DNA of 35,832 nt from Cyclobacteriaceae bacterium (GCA_012033595.1 JAAUQL010000064.1:1-35832); one strand, 5' to 3'. Numbered from the stretch's first letter, positions 26,685-35,832 are shown. Numbers and translations: made by a program. The notes: generated by a model not told the origin, from the letters alone.

Positions 26685-27545
26685 TCAGCGGATTGACGAA
26701 AAAATATCAACCGTTGCGCGCGATTTATTGAGGGTGTAGAAGTGCAGTCCGGGGGCACCATTGTCGAGCAATTCGCGACACTGTCCGATGGCAAAATCGA
26801 CACCAATATCATAGGTTTTGTTCAGGTCGTCCTGATAGGGGTCTAGCGTATCTACCAGGTTGGCGGGGATTTTGGCACCACACATTTGCGTGAACTTTTT
26901 GATTTGCTTGAAATTGGTGATGGGCATAATTCCGGGCACAATCGGCACATCTATACCTGCTTTGCGTGCACGCTCCACGAAGTCGAAATAGTAGCTGTTG
27001 TCAAAAAACAGTTGCGTCACCACAAAGTCTGCCCCGCTTTCCACTTTGCGTTTCATGTGGGCAATGTCCGTTTCGAGCGACGATGATTCGGGATGAGCTT
27101 CAGGATACCCGGCAGCGGCTATGCAAAATCTGTCTTGTGCCGCTACAAACGATATAAGGTCGCTGGCAAAGTTGAAGTCGCTTTCTCCCGGATTTTGGCC
27201 AGCATCGTCCTGGGGTCGGTCACCGCGCAGCAATATCAGGTTTTCAATATGTATGCTTTTGAAATAGTCCATGTCCTGGGCTACTTTTTCTTTGGTGGCA
27301 TTCACGCAAGTGTAGTGCGCCATGGTCACCAGGCCGATTTTGTTGTTGATGTAGTCGAGCAAATTAAAGGAAGCATCTTGTGTGGAACCTCCTGCGCCAT
27401 AGGTCACCGAAATAAATGACGGCGAAAGTTTCATCAGCTGGCCGATGTTGATGCCCAGCTCCAGAATGGATGAGTAATTTTTTGGAGGGAAAAATTCGAA
27501 CGAAAAGGTTTTTTCGCCACTGTACAGCAGGTCTTTGATTTTCAC
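26685..27545 (-). CDS. metF: 5,10-methylenetetrahydrofolate reductase MetF
   Basis: MetF is the FAD-dependent enzyme reducing methylene-THF to methyl-THF for methionine synthesis. Landmarks over its 286 residues are TFSFEFFPPKN at the N-terminus with the catalytic glutamate, SVTYGAGGSTQD, LILLRGDRPQDD, CIAAAGYPEAHPES, ADFVVTQLFFDN, PGIMPITNFKQI and the C-terminal GLHFYTLNKS. It converges with the GH9 gene (113 bases between stops). No methionine synthase or S-box riboswitch is visible nearby. Confidence 0.96.
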   Translation of the reverse strand: MKIKDLLYSGEKTFSFEFFPPKNYSSILELGINIGQLMKLSPSFISVTYGAGGSTQDASFNLLDYINNKIGLVTMAHYTCVNATKEKVAQDMDYFKSIHIENLILLRGDRPQDDAGQNPGESDFNFASDLISFVAAQDRFCIAAAGYPEAHPESSSLETDIAHMKRKVESGADFVVTQLFFDNSYYFDFVERARKAGIDVPIVPGIMPITNFKQIKKFTQMCGAKIPANLVDTLDPYQDDLNKTYDIGVDFAIGQCRELLDNGAPGLHFYTLNKSRATVDIFSSIR

Positions 27546-27578
27546 GGTTTAGTTTTTTTTGAAGCATGCAAATTAAGG

Positions 27579-27586
27579 CAAAAATA
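27579..27586 (-). promoter_or_regulatory. candidate -7 element for metF
   Basis: The minus strand reads TATTTTTG, a TAnnTTTG match, 34 bases upstream of the metF ATG, which would give a leader of about 27 bases. No good -33 word is visible. The 265-base gap 27546-27810 holds nothing else clear. Confidence 0.3.
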
Positions 27587-27810
27587 TTGGATTGGGCTTA
27601 GAAGGGTCAGCTTAAAAAAGTAAAATTTTGTGATTGATTAATCTAAAGGAAATGAGGGATGACCCCAACAAAACATCGACGGTGCGATGGTAGCGGCATG
27701 GAAGCATTGTATTGTATCAATTTTTCTTTGCTTACTTTCTGTTCAGCATAACGTTAAATCCTGGTGCACAAGCCAGATACTGATCATTGGAGTTTGGCAG
27801 CAGACCCTGT

Positions 27811-28946
27811 TTAGTTTTCCAACAATATTTCAGCATCTTTTCGGTAGGTGCTGTACTGGGCAGCTTTCACGGATTTTTTCAGGTATTGTTGGCTTTGGTC
27901 TTTTTGTCCACTATTCGGTATATCCGGCCTAATCCCAGATATATCATGCCATCGTAGTGTGGCTCACGGATATGGTCTATGTCTCCGATTTTGTCTGCTT
28001 TCAAATAGTGAGCTGTAGCCAGTTCCGGGTTTTTAACGCTTTTTTCCAGATAGATGGCATAGAACACTTCGCCGACATAGCGGTAAAAAGCCGACTTATC
28101 CGTACGCAATTGGCTGATCATCGCAATCAGCCCGTCATATTGATCCATCCTTATTTTATTTTCTACAAAGTTGGCCACATACACCAGGTTTCTGGGGTAT
28201 TTTTCGACCAACTGCCGGGCATAATAAATGGCTGTTTGCGGTTTGTTTTCGTAGCGCAAATTGATGTGAAAAAGATAGGTAAGGCATTCGGCTTTGGTAA
28301 AAATGGCCAGTTGAGCCCCTTTTTTCAGCATCCGCAGTCCTTCTTCCATGTCGCCGCTTCTAAAGAACCACAAGAAGGATTTGTAAAAGGGATTTTCTTG
28401 CGGGTATTTTTCCCGGTAGTAATTGTAGATACCGCTCGAAAAGTAAAACTCCGGGTTTTCGGCGGTATGTTCAAAACCTATTTTAATGTACTTGTACGCT
28501 AGTTTAGCTTCGCCCAATGCATTCAGATTCTGGCCATTTTCTGAATACAATTCGGCCAGAAAACCATGGCTGGCCAGTAAAAAAAAGGTCGCTTCGATAT
28601 TGTCTTCATCTTCGGCCAGCATTGCCAGACTTTTGTCTATGGCCTTCAGCAGGTAGGTTTCAAATAGTTCAAACGACGGGTGCCCTTCTTTGATCGGCTG
28701 GTATTTCCAGTTGGTATAGAAAGCTTTGAGCAACAAAATCCCCGGATAGTCTGGCAGTTTGCGGTCGAGCTCGGCAATGATCGGATCTGCAGCGGCAAAA
28801 TTGAGGTTGTAAATGCTGTCTATGGCTTGCTGCACCTGCCTTACCGCTCCTTTGTCTTCGAGGATTTTGTACTGGCCGCTTGCCGGAAGGGCAACCATAA
28901 ACCAGAAGACCAGAGCAATCAAATATGGTTGGAAGTACGTTTTCAA
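27811..28946 (-). CDS. exported TPR-like protein, C-terminus frameshifted
   Basis: The protein starts with a signal peptide (LIALVFWFMVALPASGQ) and is then almost wholly helical, with repeats in which aromatic and small residues alternate (NPEFYFSSGIYNYYREKYPQ, KTAIYYAR-like units). This resembles tetratricopeptide folds of exported Bacteroidetes proteins. The continuous frame stops at 27879. One extra base in the A5 run (plus-strand T5 at 27901-27905) extends it in a fitting frame, SQQYLKKSVKAAQYSTYRKD and so on, to a TAA at 27813-27811, for 378 residues. I do not recognise a specific family. It stands alone between metF and murF on the same strand, 213 bases from murF. Confidence 0.7.
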
Positions 28947-29159
28947 ATTATCATAATTGAAGCGGCGAAATTGGCAAAAAATATGGATTCGAACGGTATT
29001 GAAGTGGTTTTTTTGTTGAACCAGAACCGGATTCTTGTTAACTCAAGGTTCCTAAGCCGAGCAACGCGAAGGGTGAAAATGGCCAATTAGCGGCAAAAGG
29101 AAAGCTGCCAGGTCTATTTTTATGAACAAAAGCAGCTATCCCCAACCCTGACCGGCATA

Positions 29160-30440
29160 TCACAGAAAATCCACCACGCCCTCCAGGGCCATTCCCCGCG
29201 ATGCCTTTATCAGAATGGTACTCTCGTGGAATTTATTTTCCGTAAGGAATGCCATCAATTTTTCTTTGTCTTCGAAATAGTGGCCGCCATTCATGACCTC
29301 CCAGGCGTCTTTCATGTGCGCCCCGCAAAATATCGCTACATCTATTCTTAGCGAACGGATCAGTTTGCCAATGGCTTCATGTTCTGTCTGGGTATCATCG
29401 CCCAATTCGTACATATCACCTACAATGGCTACCTTATTTTTAGCCTTCATTTGTGCCAGGTTTTCCAGGGCTTTTTCCATGGAGGAGGGGTTGGCATTGT
29501 AGGCATCGAGAATGATGGTATTGCTACCTTGTGTAATGATTTGCGAGCGGTTGTTTTCCGGGGTGTAGCTGGCAACGGCCATGGCCGCTTTGTCTTCGGG
29601 TACGTCAAAAAATTTGCCCACACAAAGTGCTGTGGCAATATTGTCGAAATTGTAGCTGCCCATCAGTTGGGTTTGTACATGTTTTCCACTTTCAGTTTTT
29701 ATCTTCACAAATGGGTCAGCCTCCAGCAAGGCACATGGACAATAGCTGCCATCGTTTGGATAAAACACCGGATTTGCAAAGCGCTTGCTCATGTTCATCA
29801 GTATAGTCTGGTTTTGGTTTATAAAAACCGTTCCCTGATTTTTGATGAGGTAATCATAGAGCTCACTTTTGGCGCGAACCACGCCTTCGAAACCACCAAA
29901 AAGTCCGGTATGCGCTTTACCAATATTGGTGATCAAGCCGTAGTCTGGCTGGCAAATAGATGAAAGATGGGCGATTTCGCCGATATGGTTGGCACCCATT
30001 TCTATAATGGCCATTTCATGGGCTGCTGTGACAGACAGCACGCTCAGCGGCACACCAATATGGTTGTTTAGGTTGCCTTTGGTGGCAAAAGTGTTGTAAT
30101 GAGCAGCCAGCACCCCATGCATTAGTTCTTTGGTAGTGGTCTTGCCATTAGAACCTGTAATTCCGATGAAAGGGATGTGAAGCTGCTGTCTGTGGTATCG
30201 TGCCAATTCTTGCAGAGCACTCAGGCTGTCGCCGACCAGGATGGTTTTTCCGGGGATTTCGTATGCTCTTTCATCTATCACCACGGCTATGGCTCCTTGT
30301 TCCAGGGCTTTTTGAGCAAATGCATTTGCATTGAAATTGGGCCCCTTCAGTGCAAAAAAGAGCTTGCCCCCATCCATTGCCCTGCTATCTGTGCAAATGC
30401 CGGTGCTTGCCTTAAATTTTTTATAAATATGTGCTATCAT
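29160..30440 (-). CDS. murF: UDP-MurNAc-tripeptide:D-Ala-D-Ala ligase MurF
   Basis: MurF adds D-Ala-D-Ala to complete the cytoplasmic pentapeptide precursor. Motifs include STGICTDSRAMDGGKLFFAL near the N-terminus, the ATP loop GITGSNGKTTTKELMHG, IIEMGANHIGEI and DAYNANPSSME. The frame is open from 30530, but residues before the ATG at 30440 (MIAHIYKKFKAS) have no family character. Starting at 30440 gives 426 residues, typical of MurF, and leaves 104 bases before the divergent FG-GAP gene. It supplies the one Mur ligase missing from the dcw cluster here. Confidence 0.93.
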   Translation of the reverse strand: MIAHIYKKFKASTGICTDSRAMDGGKLFFALKGPNFNANAFAQKALEQGAIAVVIDERAYEIPGKTILVGDSLSALQELARYHRQQLHIPFIGITGSNGKTTTKELMHGVLAAHYNTFATKGNLNNHIGVPLSVLSVTAAHEMAIIEMGANHIGEIAHLSSICQPDYGLITNIGKAHTGLFGGFEGVVRAKSELYDYLIKNQGTVFINQNQTILMNMSKRFANPVFYPNDGSYCPCALLEADPFVKIKTESGKHVQTQLMGSYNFDNIATALCVGKFFDVPEDKAAMAVASYTPENNRSQIITQGSNTIILDAYNANPSSMEKALENLAQMKAKNKVAIVGDMYELGDDTQTEHEAIGKLIRSLRIDVAIFCGAHMKDAWEVMNGGHYFEDKEKLMAFLTENKFHESTILIKASRGMALEGVVDFL

Positions 30441-30544
30441 AGATGCTTTCTGAAAATAGTTCGTTTTTTGTGATGAAAAATGAATCAATCCGTCAAGATA
30501 TGTTGTTTCCATAAAAAATGATATTGACAAACTTTATTTTTTAA

Positions 30545-32772
30545 ATGAATATGCCCCGACTCCTTACAGTTTTTGTCTTCGTTCTTGCCTTAGGATATTT
30601 CCAACATAGTGGTGCACAGCTTTTGCTGGAGCAACATTACGATCTGCCCATCGTGTTGCCGGGTAGTTCGCTAAGCCTGCCCTGGGGTGGAGGGCTCAAT
30701 GCCAGCCAGTATGGCAAGGCCGATCTGGATGGCGATGGTGTAGAAGAATTGGTCTTGTACGACCGTAGCGCCAACGTGTATCAGGTGTTCGGGGTAGAAG
30801 CGGGGCAGTTGGTTCCGGCCAATCCCCTCGCGTCCTTACTCCCGGAATTATCGCCAGGCTGGGTGCTTTTTGCAGATTATAATGGTGACGGGCTCAAAGA
30901 TATCTTCTCCAATGGCGACCGGGGTATTGTGGTCTTCAAAAATGTATCCGAAGCCGGCAATCATGCGACTTGGCAAAAAGTTGCCGATCCGTTGTTCACT
31001 ATAGGGTTCAGTGGCAAAATAAACCTGATAGCCAATGCGGCAGATGTGCCTGCCATCAGCGATATCGACAACGATGGCGACCTGGATATTCTGGTGTATA
31101 ACTTTGCTATCGGCGGCTATATCCGCTACAACAAAAACCTCAGCAAAGAAAATTATGGCCATACCGACTCGCTCGAATACGAGATCGATACGCGCACCTG
31201 GGGCGAGTTTCAGGAGTGCGACTGCAATCTGTTTGCTTTTGGAGCGCAAACCTGTGAGGATCTGGCCAATGGTCGGGTAATGCACCCTGGCGGCAAGGCG
31301 CTATTGGCCTTCGATAGCGATGGCGATGGCGACAAAGACCTGTTGGTAGGTCATGAGCAATGTATCGAACTGTACTTTTATGAAAATATGGGCGATACCG
31401 ATAGTGCCTATATGACCGGGTATTCCAATGCTTTTCCCGAAGAAAGCAGTCCGGCAAATTTTCACATCTTTCCGGCCGGCTATCTCGAAGATCTCGATTT
31501 CGACGGATTGAAGGATCTGGTAGTGACCCCGAGTTTCGAAGAAAATTATGAGTTTAAAATAGATTTTGCTCATTCCAATTGGTTTTATAAGAATACCGGC
31601 ACCAATGATGTTCCTGATTTCAGGTTTCAAAAGGACAATATTTTGCAGGATCAAATGCTCGATTTTGGAGAAAATGCCGTGCCGATAGCTGCCGACATCA
31701 ATGCCGATAGCAACATCGATCTGTTGGTGGCTGCCAATGGGCATTGGAATGGGGAGCAATACTCCGGATATGTGCTGCTGCTAGAAAACACAGGCTCCGC
31801 TATGGCGCCAGGTTTTGTCGTGAAAGACCACGACTATCTCGACCTTTCGTCACTGGAGTTGATCAATCCCACCATCAATCTGGCCGACATCGATGGCAAC
31901 GGCACCCCTGATTTGGTGTATTCTGGCATGGAATTACAAAATTTCAAACCTGTCTCCTGGATTTTGAGCAACCAGGCTGCTCTGGGTCAATCCATGGATT
32001 TTGATGTGGCGGGCAAAACAAAGCTTTTGTTGCCCGGCTCAGTGGTAGCCGGCGATGTGCCTGTTTTTTCGATATCGATGAAGACGGACGGGTCGATATG
32101 CTCGTAGGCAAAGGAAGTGGTGCCCTGGAGTACTTCAGCAATGTAGGCAATGGAAATTTTGAACTGACCTCAGGGGCATATTTGGGCATCGATCGCGATT
32201 TTTCTGGCTTGAGAAGAAATCTGGTGCCTTCGGTTGGCGATATTGATGGTGACGGTCTGCCCGATCTGATCACTACCGACAGCCGCGGAATGGGAAGTGT
32301 CTATTTTGCTTTTCAAGCGCAAAGCAGCGAAAACCCGGTAGCTGTAGAAATAGCCTGTCAAAACCAGCCCACTGGTCAGGTATTACCTATAGCCTTCGAT
32401 TCGAAAACATGGATTGCGCCGGCCGATATTTTTGGGCTGGGTTCGGCTAGCCTGGTGGTCGGTGGGATCCGCGGAGGCTTGCAAATATTCAAAAATCCCA
32501 GCGGGGGTATATCTGACGGAGATGGCGACCTGCCGGAGGTAAGTGTCTACCCCAATCCGGCGGGCCAGGGGATAGTGCATTTCAAAAGCAATATGGACGT
32601 TACCGTAAAGCTGGTTTCACTGCTGGGGCAACAAATCAGCGCACCCTTCGAAGTAAAAAAATACGTGGTAGAGCAACTCGACATCGGACTACTTGGCAAT
32701 GGCATGTACGTTTTGCAAATACAAAATGCCAGAGGTGCTACCTCATCCAAACTTTTCATGGTTTTGCAATAG
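30545..32772 (+). CDS. secreted FG-GAP/VCBS repeat protein with T9SS sorting domain, frameshifted
   Basis: A signal peptide (LLTVFVFVLALGYFQHSGA) is followed by a repeat protein rich in calcium-loop-like DxDxDG motifs. I count nine: DLDGDGVEEL, DYNGDGLKDI, DIDNDGDLDI, DSDGDGDKDL, DLDFDGLKDL, DINADSNIDL, DIDGNGTPDL, DIDEDGRVDM and DIDGDGLPDL. This is the FG-GAP beta-propeller type. The end (VSVYPNPAGQGIVHF through MYVLQI to KLFMVLQ) is a type IX secretion C-terminal sorting domain, so it should be exported and surface-attached or released. The frame breaks at T6 32064-32069; one extra T joins the parts inside the eighth repeat and gives 742 residues. Its ligand is unknown. It is divergent from murF. 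Confidence 0.87.
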
Positions 32773-32843
32773 CATTAGATGACATAGATCAGTCTTTTGC
32801 GAAATACCAAATGGCCTCCCTTACATTTAAAAATATATTTCTT

Positions 32844-32903
32844 TACTTTTGCGCTGTTTTTTAGAAGGGGCAAAAATCATGTCGTCGCCTGTGTGAACAG
32901 CGC
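32844..32903 (+). promoter_or_regulatory. pfk promoter word and flanking inverted repeat
   Basis: TACTTTTG (32844-32851) fits the -7 consensus TAnnTTTG. Directly on it begins GCGCTGTT (32851-32858), which recurs as the perfect reverse complement AACAGCGC at 32896-32903 after 37 bases; with flanks, 11 of 12 positions match. The spacer contains GGC and GCC that could extend a fold. Because transcription would start near the left arm, this could be a DNA operator or a hairpin in a leader of about 120 bases. It occupies the 204-base gap before pfk. Confidence 0.45.
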
Positions 32904-32976
32904 TAAATGCAACAAGCCAATAGATATTTTTATCATCAACGATCGGAAAACTAGTTAAACTTTAATCTTTATAAGA

Positions 32977-34206
32977 ATGAAAAATGCAGTAGCAATTTTG
33001 TGCGGCGGCGGACCAGCCCCGGGAATGAATACGGTGGTAGGCAGCGTAGCCAAAATATTCCTTAGAAACGGATGGCGCGTCATTGGCTTACATGGAGGAT
33101 ATTCCGGATTGTTTTCTAAAGAAGCCAGGACTGTGGACATCGACTTCCTCTATGCCGATGATATCTTCAACAGGGGTGGCTCGGCTCTGAAAATGAGCAG
33201 GTTCAAACCCAAAGATTCCGATTTCGACAGCAACTTCAACCTCGACCTGTTCAAAGACAACAACATCAGGCTGTTGGTAACGGTCGGCGGAGACGATACC
33301 GCTTCTACTGCAAACAGGATCGCAAAATTTATTGCTGACAAAGGATATGACCTCAAAAATATCCATGTGCCAAAAACCATCGACAATGACCTTCCCTTGC
33401 CAGATAATACACCGACATTCGGATATCAAAGTGCCAAGGAAGCAGGTGTGGCCATTTGCAATACGGTGTACGAAGATGCCAGGACGAGCGAAAACTGGTT
33501 TATCGTATCGGCCATGGGACGGTCTGCAGGCCACCTGGCAGCCGGTATTGGTGGAGCTTGCCACTATCCTATGCTGGTGATTCCGGAGATGTTTCACAAG
33601 ACCACCATCACCATAGAAAAAATCGTGAATCTGGTGATTTCCGCTATGTTGAAACGTAAAATCATGGGCGTGCCCTATGGAGCGGCCATTGTGTCAGAAG
33701 GTGTTTTTCATGCTTTGAGCGAAGACGAAATCAAAAACTCCGGCATCGTATTCTCATACGATGACCACGGACACCCCGAATTGGGCAAGGTTTCTAAAGC
33801 ACATATTTTTAATGAAATGATAGAAGCCAAGCTCAAAACCTTGAAAATCGGTGTTAAAAGCCGACCGGTAGAAGTGGGTTATGAGGTGCGATGCGTGAGG
33901 CCGATCGGCTACGATTTGGTGTATTGCTCATTGCTCGGTATTGGTGTATATGATTTGTACAGCCGTGGCGAAAGCGGATGTATGGTATTTGTGGGTGCTT
34001 CGGGAGAGGCCAAGCCGCTTTATCTCAAAGATCTGCAAGGTGCCGATGGTAAAATACCACCAAGATTGGTGGATATCGAGGGATATGGCGCCACTACCCT
34101 CATCAAAAACAACCTGCAGTTTATCGAGCCTGCCGACTATGAGGCGGCCAAAAAATTTGTAGCAAATCCTGAGGAGTTTGATTTTTACAAAATCCTCAAC
34201 TGGTAA
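32977..34206 (+). CDS. pfp: 6-phosphofructokinase, PPi-dependent type
   Basis: This is a PfkA-superfamily enzyme of 409 residues phosphorylating fructose 6-phosphate in glycolysis. The phosphate-donor loop reads CGGGPAPGMN at the N-terminus. Residues that set donor choice are GGDDT at 104-108 (Asp where ATP enzymes have Gly) and PKTIDND at 132-138 (Lys where ATP enzymes have Gly). Both are marks of pyrophosphate-dependent enzymes, so the reaction is likely reversible and uses PPi; this is inferred from known family residues. Substrate motifs SAMGRSAGHLA and IPEMFH follow. It is monocistronic, with a strong terminator just downstream. Confidence 0.93.
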   Translation: MKNAVAILCGGGPAPGMNTVVGSVAKIFLRNGWRVIGLHGGYSGLFSKEARTVDIDFLYADDIFNRGGSALKMSRFKPKDSDFDSNFNLDLFKDNNIRLLVTVGGDDTASTANRIAKFIADKGYDLKNIHVPKTIDNDLPLPDNTPTFGYQSAKEAGVAICNTVYEDARTSENWFIVSAMGRSAGHLAAGIGGACHYPMLVIPEMFHKTTITIEKIVNLVISAMLKRKIMGVPYGAAIVSEGVFHALSEDEIKNSGIVFSYDDHGHPELGKVSKAHIFNEMIEAKLKTLKIGVKSRPVEVGYEVRCVRPIGYDLVYCSLLGIGVYDLYSRGESGCMVFVGASGEAKPLYLKDLQGADGKIPPRLVDIEGYGATTLIKNNLQFIEPADYEAAKKFVANPEEFDFYKILNW

Positions 34207-34224
34207 TTTTAGTCTATCCAGAAT

Positions 34225-34261
34225 AAAAAAAATGCGCATCTGGCTGGTGCGCATTTTTTTT
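34225..34261. terminator. strong intrinsic terminator after pfk
   Basis: An A-run plus TGCGCA (34225-34238) pairs with TGCGCA plus a T-run (34248-34261): 14 pairs around a nine-base loop, starting 18 bases after the pfk stop. The eight-T tail makes it a textbook Rho-independent terminator, and the A-run on the other side makes it symmetrical. Confidence 0.92.
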
Positions 34262-34393
34262 GTGTTTTTAGTTGACTATCGCTATCGGAAACCTGCACCG
34301 TCGCCGCACTTTTATGACCCATATATCGGTAGCACAGCTACTGACACCAGGCGACGATCTGTTTGGGCTTTATGGTTCATTTTTGTTTAAAAA

Positions 34394-34401
34394 TAGCTTT
34401 G
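34394..34401 (+). promoter_or_regulatory. candidate -7 element for the helix-hairpin-helix gene
   Basis: TAGCTTTG matches TAnnTTTG, 52 bases before the TTG at 34454. It follows the pfk terminator, so a new promoter is expected here. The -33 word is unclear. Confidence 0.4.
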
Positions 34402-34453
34402 CAATTGAAGGCCGAAATTTTAGTTTAGTCGATGGGTTCATTTTTTGCTTCCG

Positions 34454-35290
34454 TTGAAAAAAATCTATCATTTTATTAAAGACCAGCTAAGCGTGTCGTA
34501 CCGGGAAGCCAGAGGCTTTGCTGCTTTGCTTGTGCTTTCGTTCGCAGCCCTCATCGTGATATTGTTTCCCGAACTGATGTTACAGTATGACCATGTGCCT
34601 GCCCTTGAGACGGCCAGTCAGTTGGACAGCCTGGCAAATATGCTCAGCAAGCCGGATTATGAAAAGATGGAGCCAGTGTATTTTTCTTTCGATCCAAACA
34701 CTTTATCGATCGATAGCCTGCTCATGCTCGGCCTGCCACAAAAGGTGGCCGAACGGCTGCACAACTACCTGGCAAGCGGGGGAAAGTTTGTGGTCAAAGA
34801 GGATGTCAGAAAAATCTATGGGCTCAGCGAAGAGTTGTTTTTGAAGCTGGAGCCATATATCGTAATTCCCCGGCAAAATAAACCAGCCAGCCATTTAGAT
34901 ATCAATCAGGCCAGCGCCGGGGCTTTGGTGGCGTCGATGGGAATAGACGAACAACTGGCCGGGCGTATCGTCAATTATAGAAATGCGCTAGGCGGATTTG
35001 TGCGGTCAGACCAGTTGGAAGAAGTGTACGATATGCCGGAAACCGCCCTCAAACTGATAAAAACAAAGACTTTTATTGCCAGGGGCTTTAAGCCCAGGCG
35101 GCTAAGGATAAATTTTGCAGACGCAGATTCGCTCAGTCGTCATCCTTACATTTCGGCGCAACTGGCCGAGGATATCGTCCGGTTCAGGAAGATAAATGGT
35201 ACAATAATTTCCCAAACAGTACTTGCCGGTTTTAAATCAGTTGATATGAGTAATTTTGAAAAATTGATTTTCTATCTTGACTTCCAATAA
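34454..35290 (+). CDS. membrane-anchored helix-hairpin-helix (ComEA-like) protein
   Basis: After a basic start, one membrane helix is seen (FAALLVLSFAALIVILFPEL). The remainder carries at least three helix-hairpin-helix-type units: DPNTLSIDSLLMLGLPQKVA, LDINQASAGALVASMGIDEQ with AGRIVNYRNALGGF, and INFADADSLSRHPYISAQLA with EDIVRFRKINGTI. ComEA uses such motifs to bind DNA in uptake, but many Bacteroidetes have proteins like this of unknown role. No ATG is in frame; TTG at 34454 (or 34445) is the best start, giving about 278 residues. The DUF4011 gene begins 12 bases downstream, suggesting an operon. Confidence 0.82.
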   Translation: MKKIYHFIKDQLSVSYREARGFAALLVLSFAALIVILFPELMLQYDHVPALETASQLDSLANMLSKPDYEKMEPVYFSFDPNTLSIDSLLMLGLPQKVAERLHNYLASGGKFVVKEDVRKIYGLSEELFLKLEPYIVIPRQNKPASHLDINQASAGALVASMGIDEQLAGRIVNYRNALGGFVRSDQLEEVYDMPETALKLIKTKTFIARGFKPRRLRINFADADSLSRHPYISAQLAEDIVRFRKINGTIISQTVLAGFKSVDMSNFEKLIFYLDFQ

Positions 35291-35302
35291 TCCAACTGGT
35301 GA

Positions 35303-35832
35303 ATGAAGCAAATCCTTCAATCCTATCTCAGAAGACTTACCAACCTCTCGGCCAATAACAAATCGTTGCAATTGCTGAAGCTGATTTCTGATCAGTTTAT
35401 CGATGTTCACCAATTCAATTATTTGCTTAAAAAGCCCTCATTCGACATTATTGACGGACTAATTACGAAGCGACCTCGCATTGCAGTGTGCAGCCTGGCC
35501 GATAGCCGCGACGAAGACAATAATGTGATGAGCCGCCAGCTAGCCAGGCTGGCTCGCGTAGAAAAGTACATTTTCGAAGAGCGCGGTTCCAAAGATTTAT
35601 ATGTTGGCTGGCCTTTTGTTAGCGGCAAATTTTCTGATGGCACACTCGTTAGATGTCCGCTTATTTTTTTTCCTGTGGAGTTAAGTTTGCAAGGCAACGA
35701 ATGGTCTCTGAACCTGCGCAAGGATGTCAGTATCACCTTCAACAAGTCTTTTTTTGCTCGCTTATGCGTATTATAATCAGGTGAAAGTACCGGAGGAACT
35801 TATTGAGCAAAGCCTGGACGATATCGAGCGCG
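35303..35832 (+). CDS. DUF4011-domain protein (large helicase-like family), 3'-truncated, frameshifted
   Basis: The N-terminus (LRRLTNLSANNKSLQLLKL) and the segments IFEERGSKDLYVGWPFVSGK and DGTLVRCPLIFFPVEL match the DUF4011 domain, usually the front of very long superfamily I helicase/nuclease-like proteins. The frame meets a stop at 35774-35776 after a T7 run at 35749-35755. Removing one T continues the protein as LLAYAYYNQVKVPEELIEQS through the window edge with no stop. The gene is therefore cut by the window, and the break is probably a homopolymer error. Helicase motifs would lie outside the window, so function cannot be checked here. Confidence 0.78.

Noticed and set aside
30441-30530. 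30-residue N-terminal extension of MurF
   Set aside because: No family character, and it would remove almost all room for promoters of the divergent genes.

Overview
The window looks like a chromosomal segment from a member of the Bacteroidota, most likely order Cytophagales. Four signs point there: a complete Bacteroidetes-type dcw (division and cell wall) cluster, a protein ending in a type IX secretion (T9SS) sorting domain, promoter words of the Bacteroidetes -7 form TAnnTTTG, and almost no Shine-Dalgarno sequences. No phage, insertion sequence, CRISPR array, tRNA or rRNA was found.

Layout. (1) 1-493: the 3' part of an NAD(P)H-dependent FMN reductase gene, running towards ftsZ. (2) 490-15692, all on the minus strand: the dcw operon, read mraZ, rsmH, ftsL, ftsI (with PASTA domain), murE, mraY, murD, ftsW, murG, murC+ftsQ (one open frame), ftsA, ftsZ. 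Genes overlap or lie a few bases apart, so they are probably one transcription unit. A promoter overlapped by 10-bp MraZ-type repeats lies just upstream of mraZ. (3) 16039-17971: a thioredoxin-like lipoprotein and a DUF4202 protein. (4) 18341-22248: cobA divergent from nirB-nirD, an assimilatory nitrite reductase module in which CobA supplies the siroheme precursor for NirB. (5) 22335-28946: a serine beta-lactamase-family hydrolase, a sugar-phosphate isomerase, a GH9 glycoside hydrolase lipoprotein, metF and a TPR protein. (6) 29160-32772: murF, divergent from a large FG-GAP repeat protein with a T9SS tail. (7) 32977-35832: a PPi-type phosphofructokinase with a strong terminator, a helix-hairpin-helix membrane protein and the start of a DUF4011 protein.

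The most striking property is that seven genes, including the essential murD, are each broken by one single-base frameshift. Six of these lie in A/T homopolymers of 4-7 bases, and every one is repaired on paper by a one-base change that restores a family-like protein. This pattern fits uncorrected sequencing indels much better than gene decay. It also means the apparent MurC-FtsQ fusion, which depends on one base in an A5 run, must be treated with caution.

I did not find a convincing undescribed multi-gene system. The leads most worth a second look are regulatory or contextual: a second MraZ-like box facing the thioredoxin-like gene, an inverted repeat at the pfk promoter, a palindrome on the GH9 promoter, a cluster of TACGTA/TAAGTA words between cobA and nirB, and DUF4202 lying next to the nitrite reductase module.
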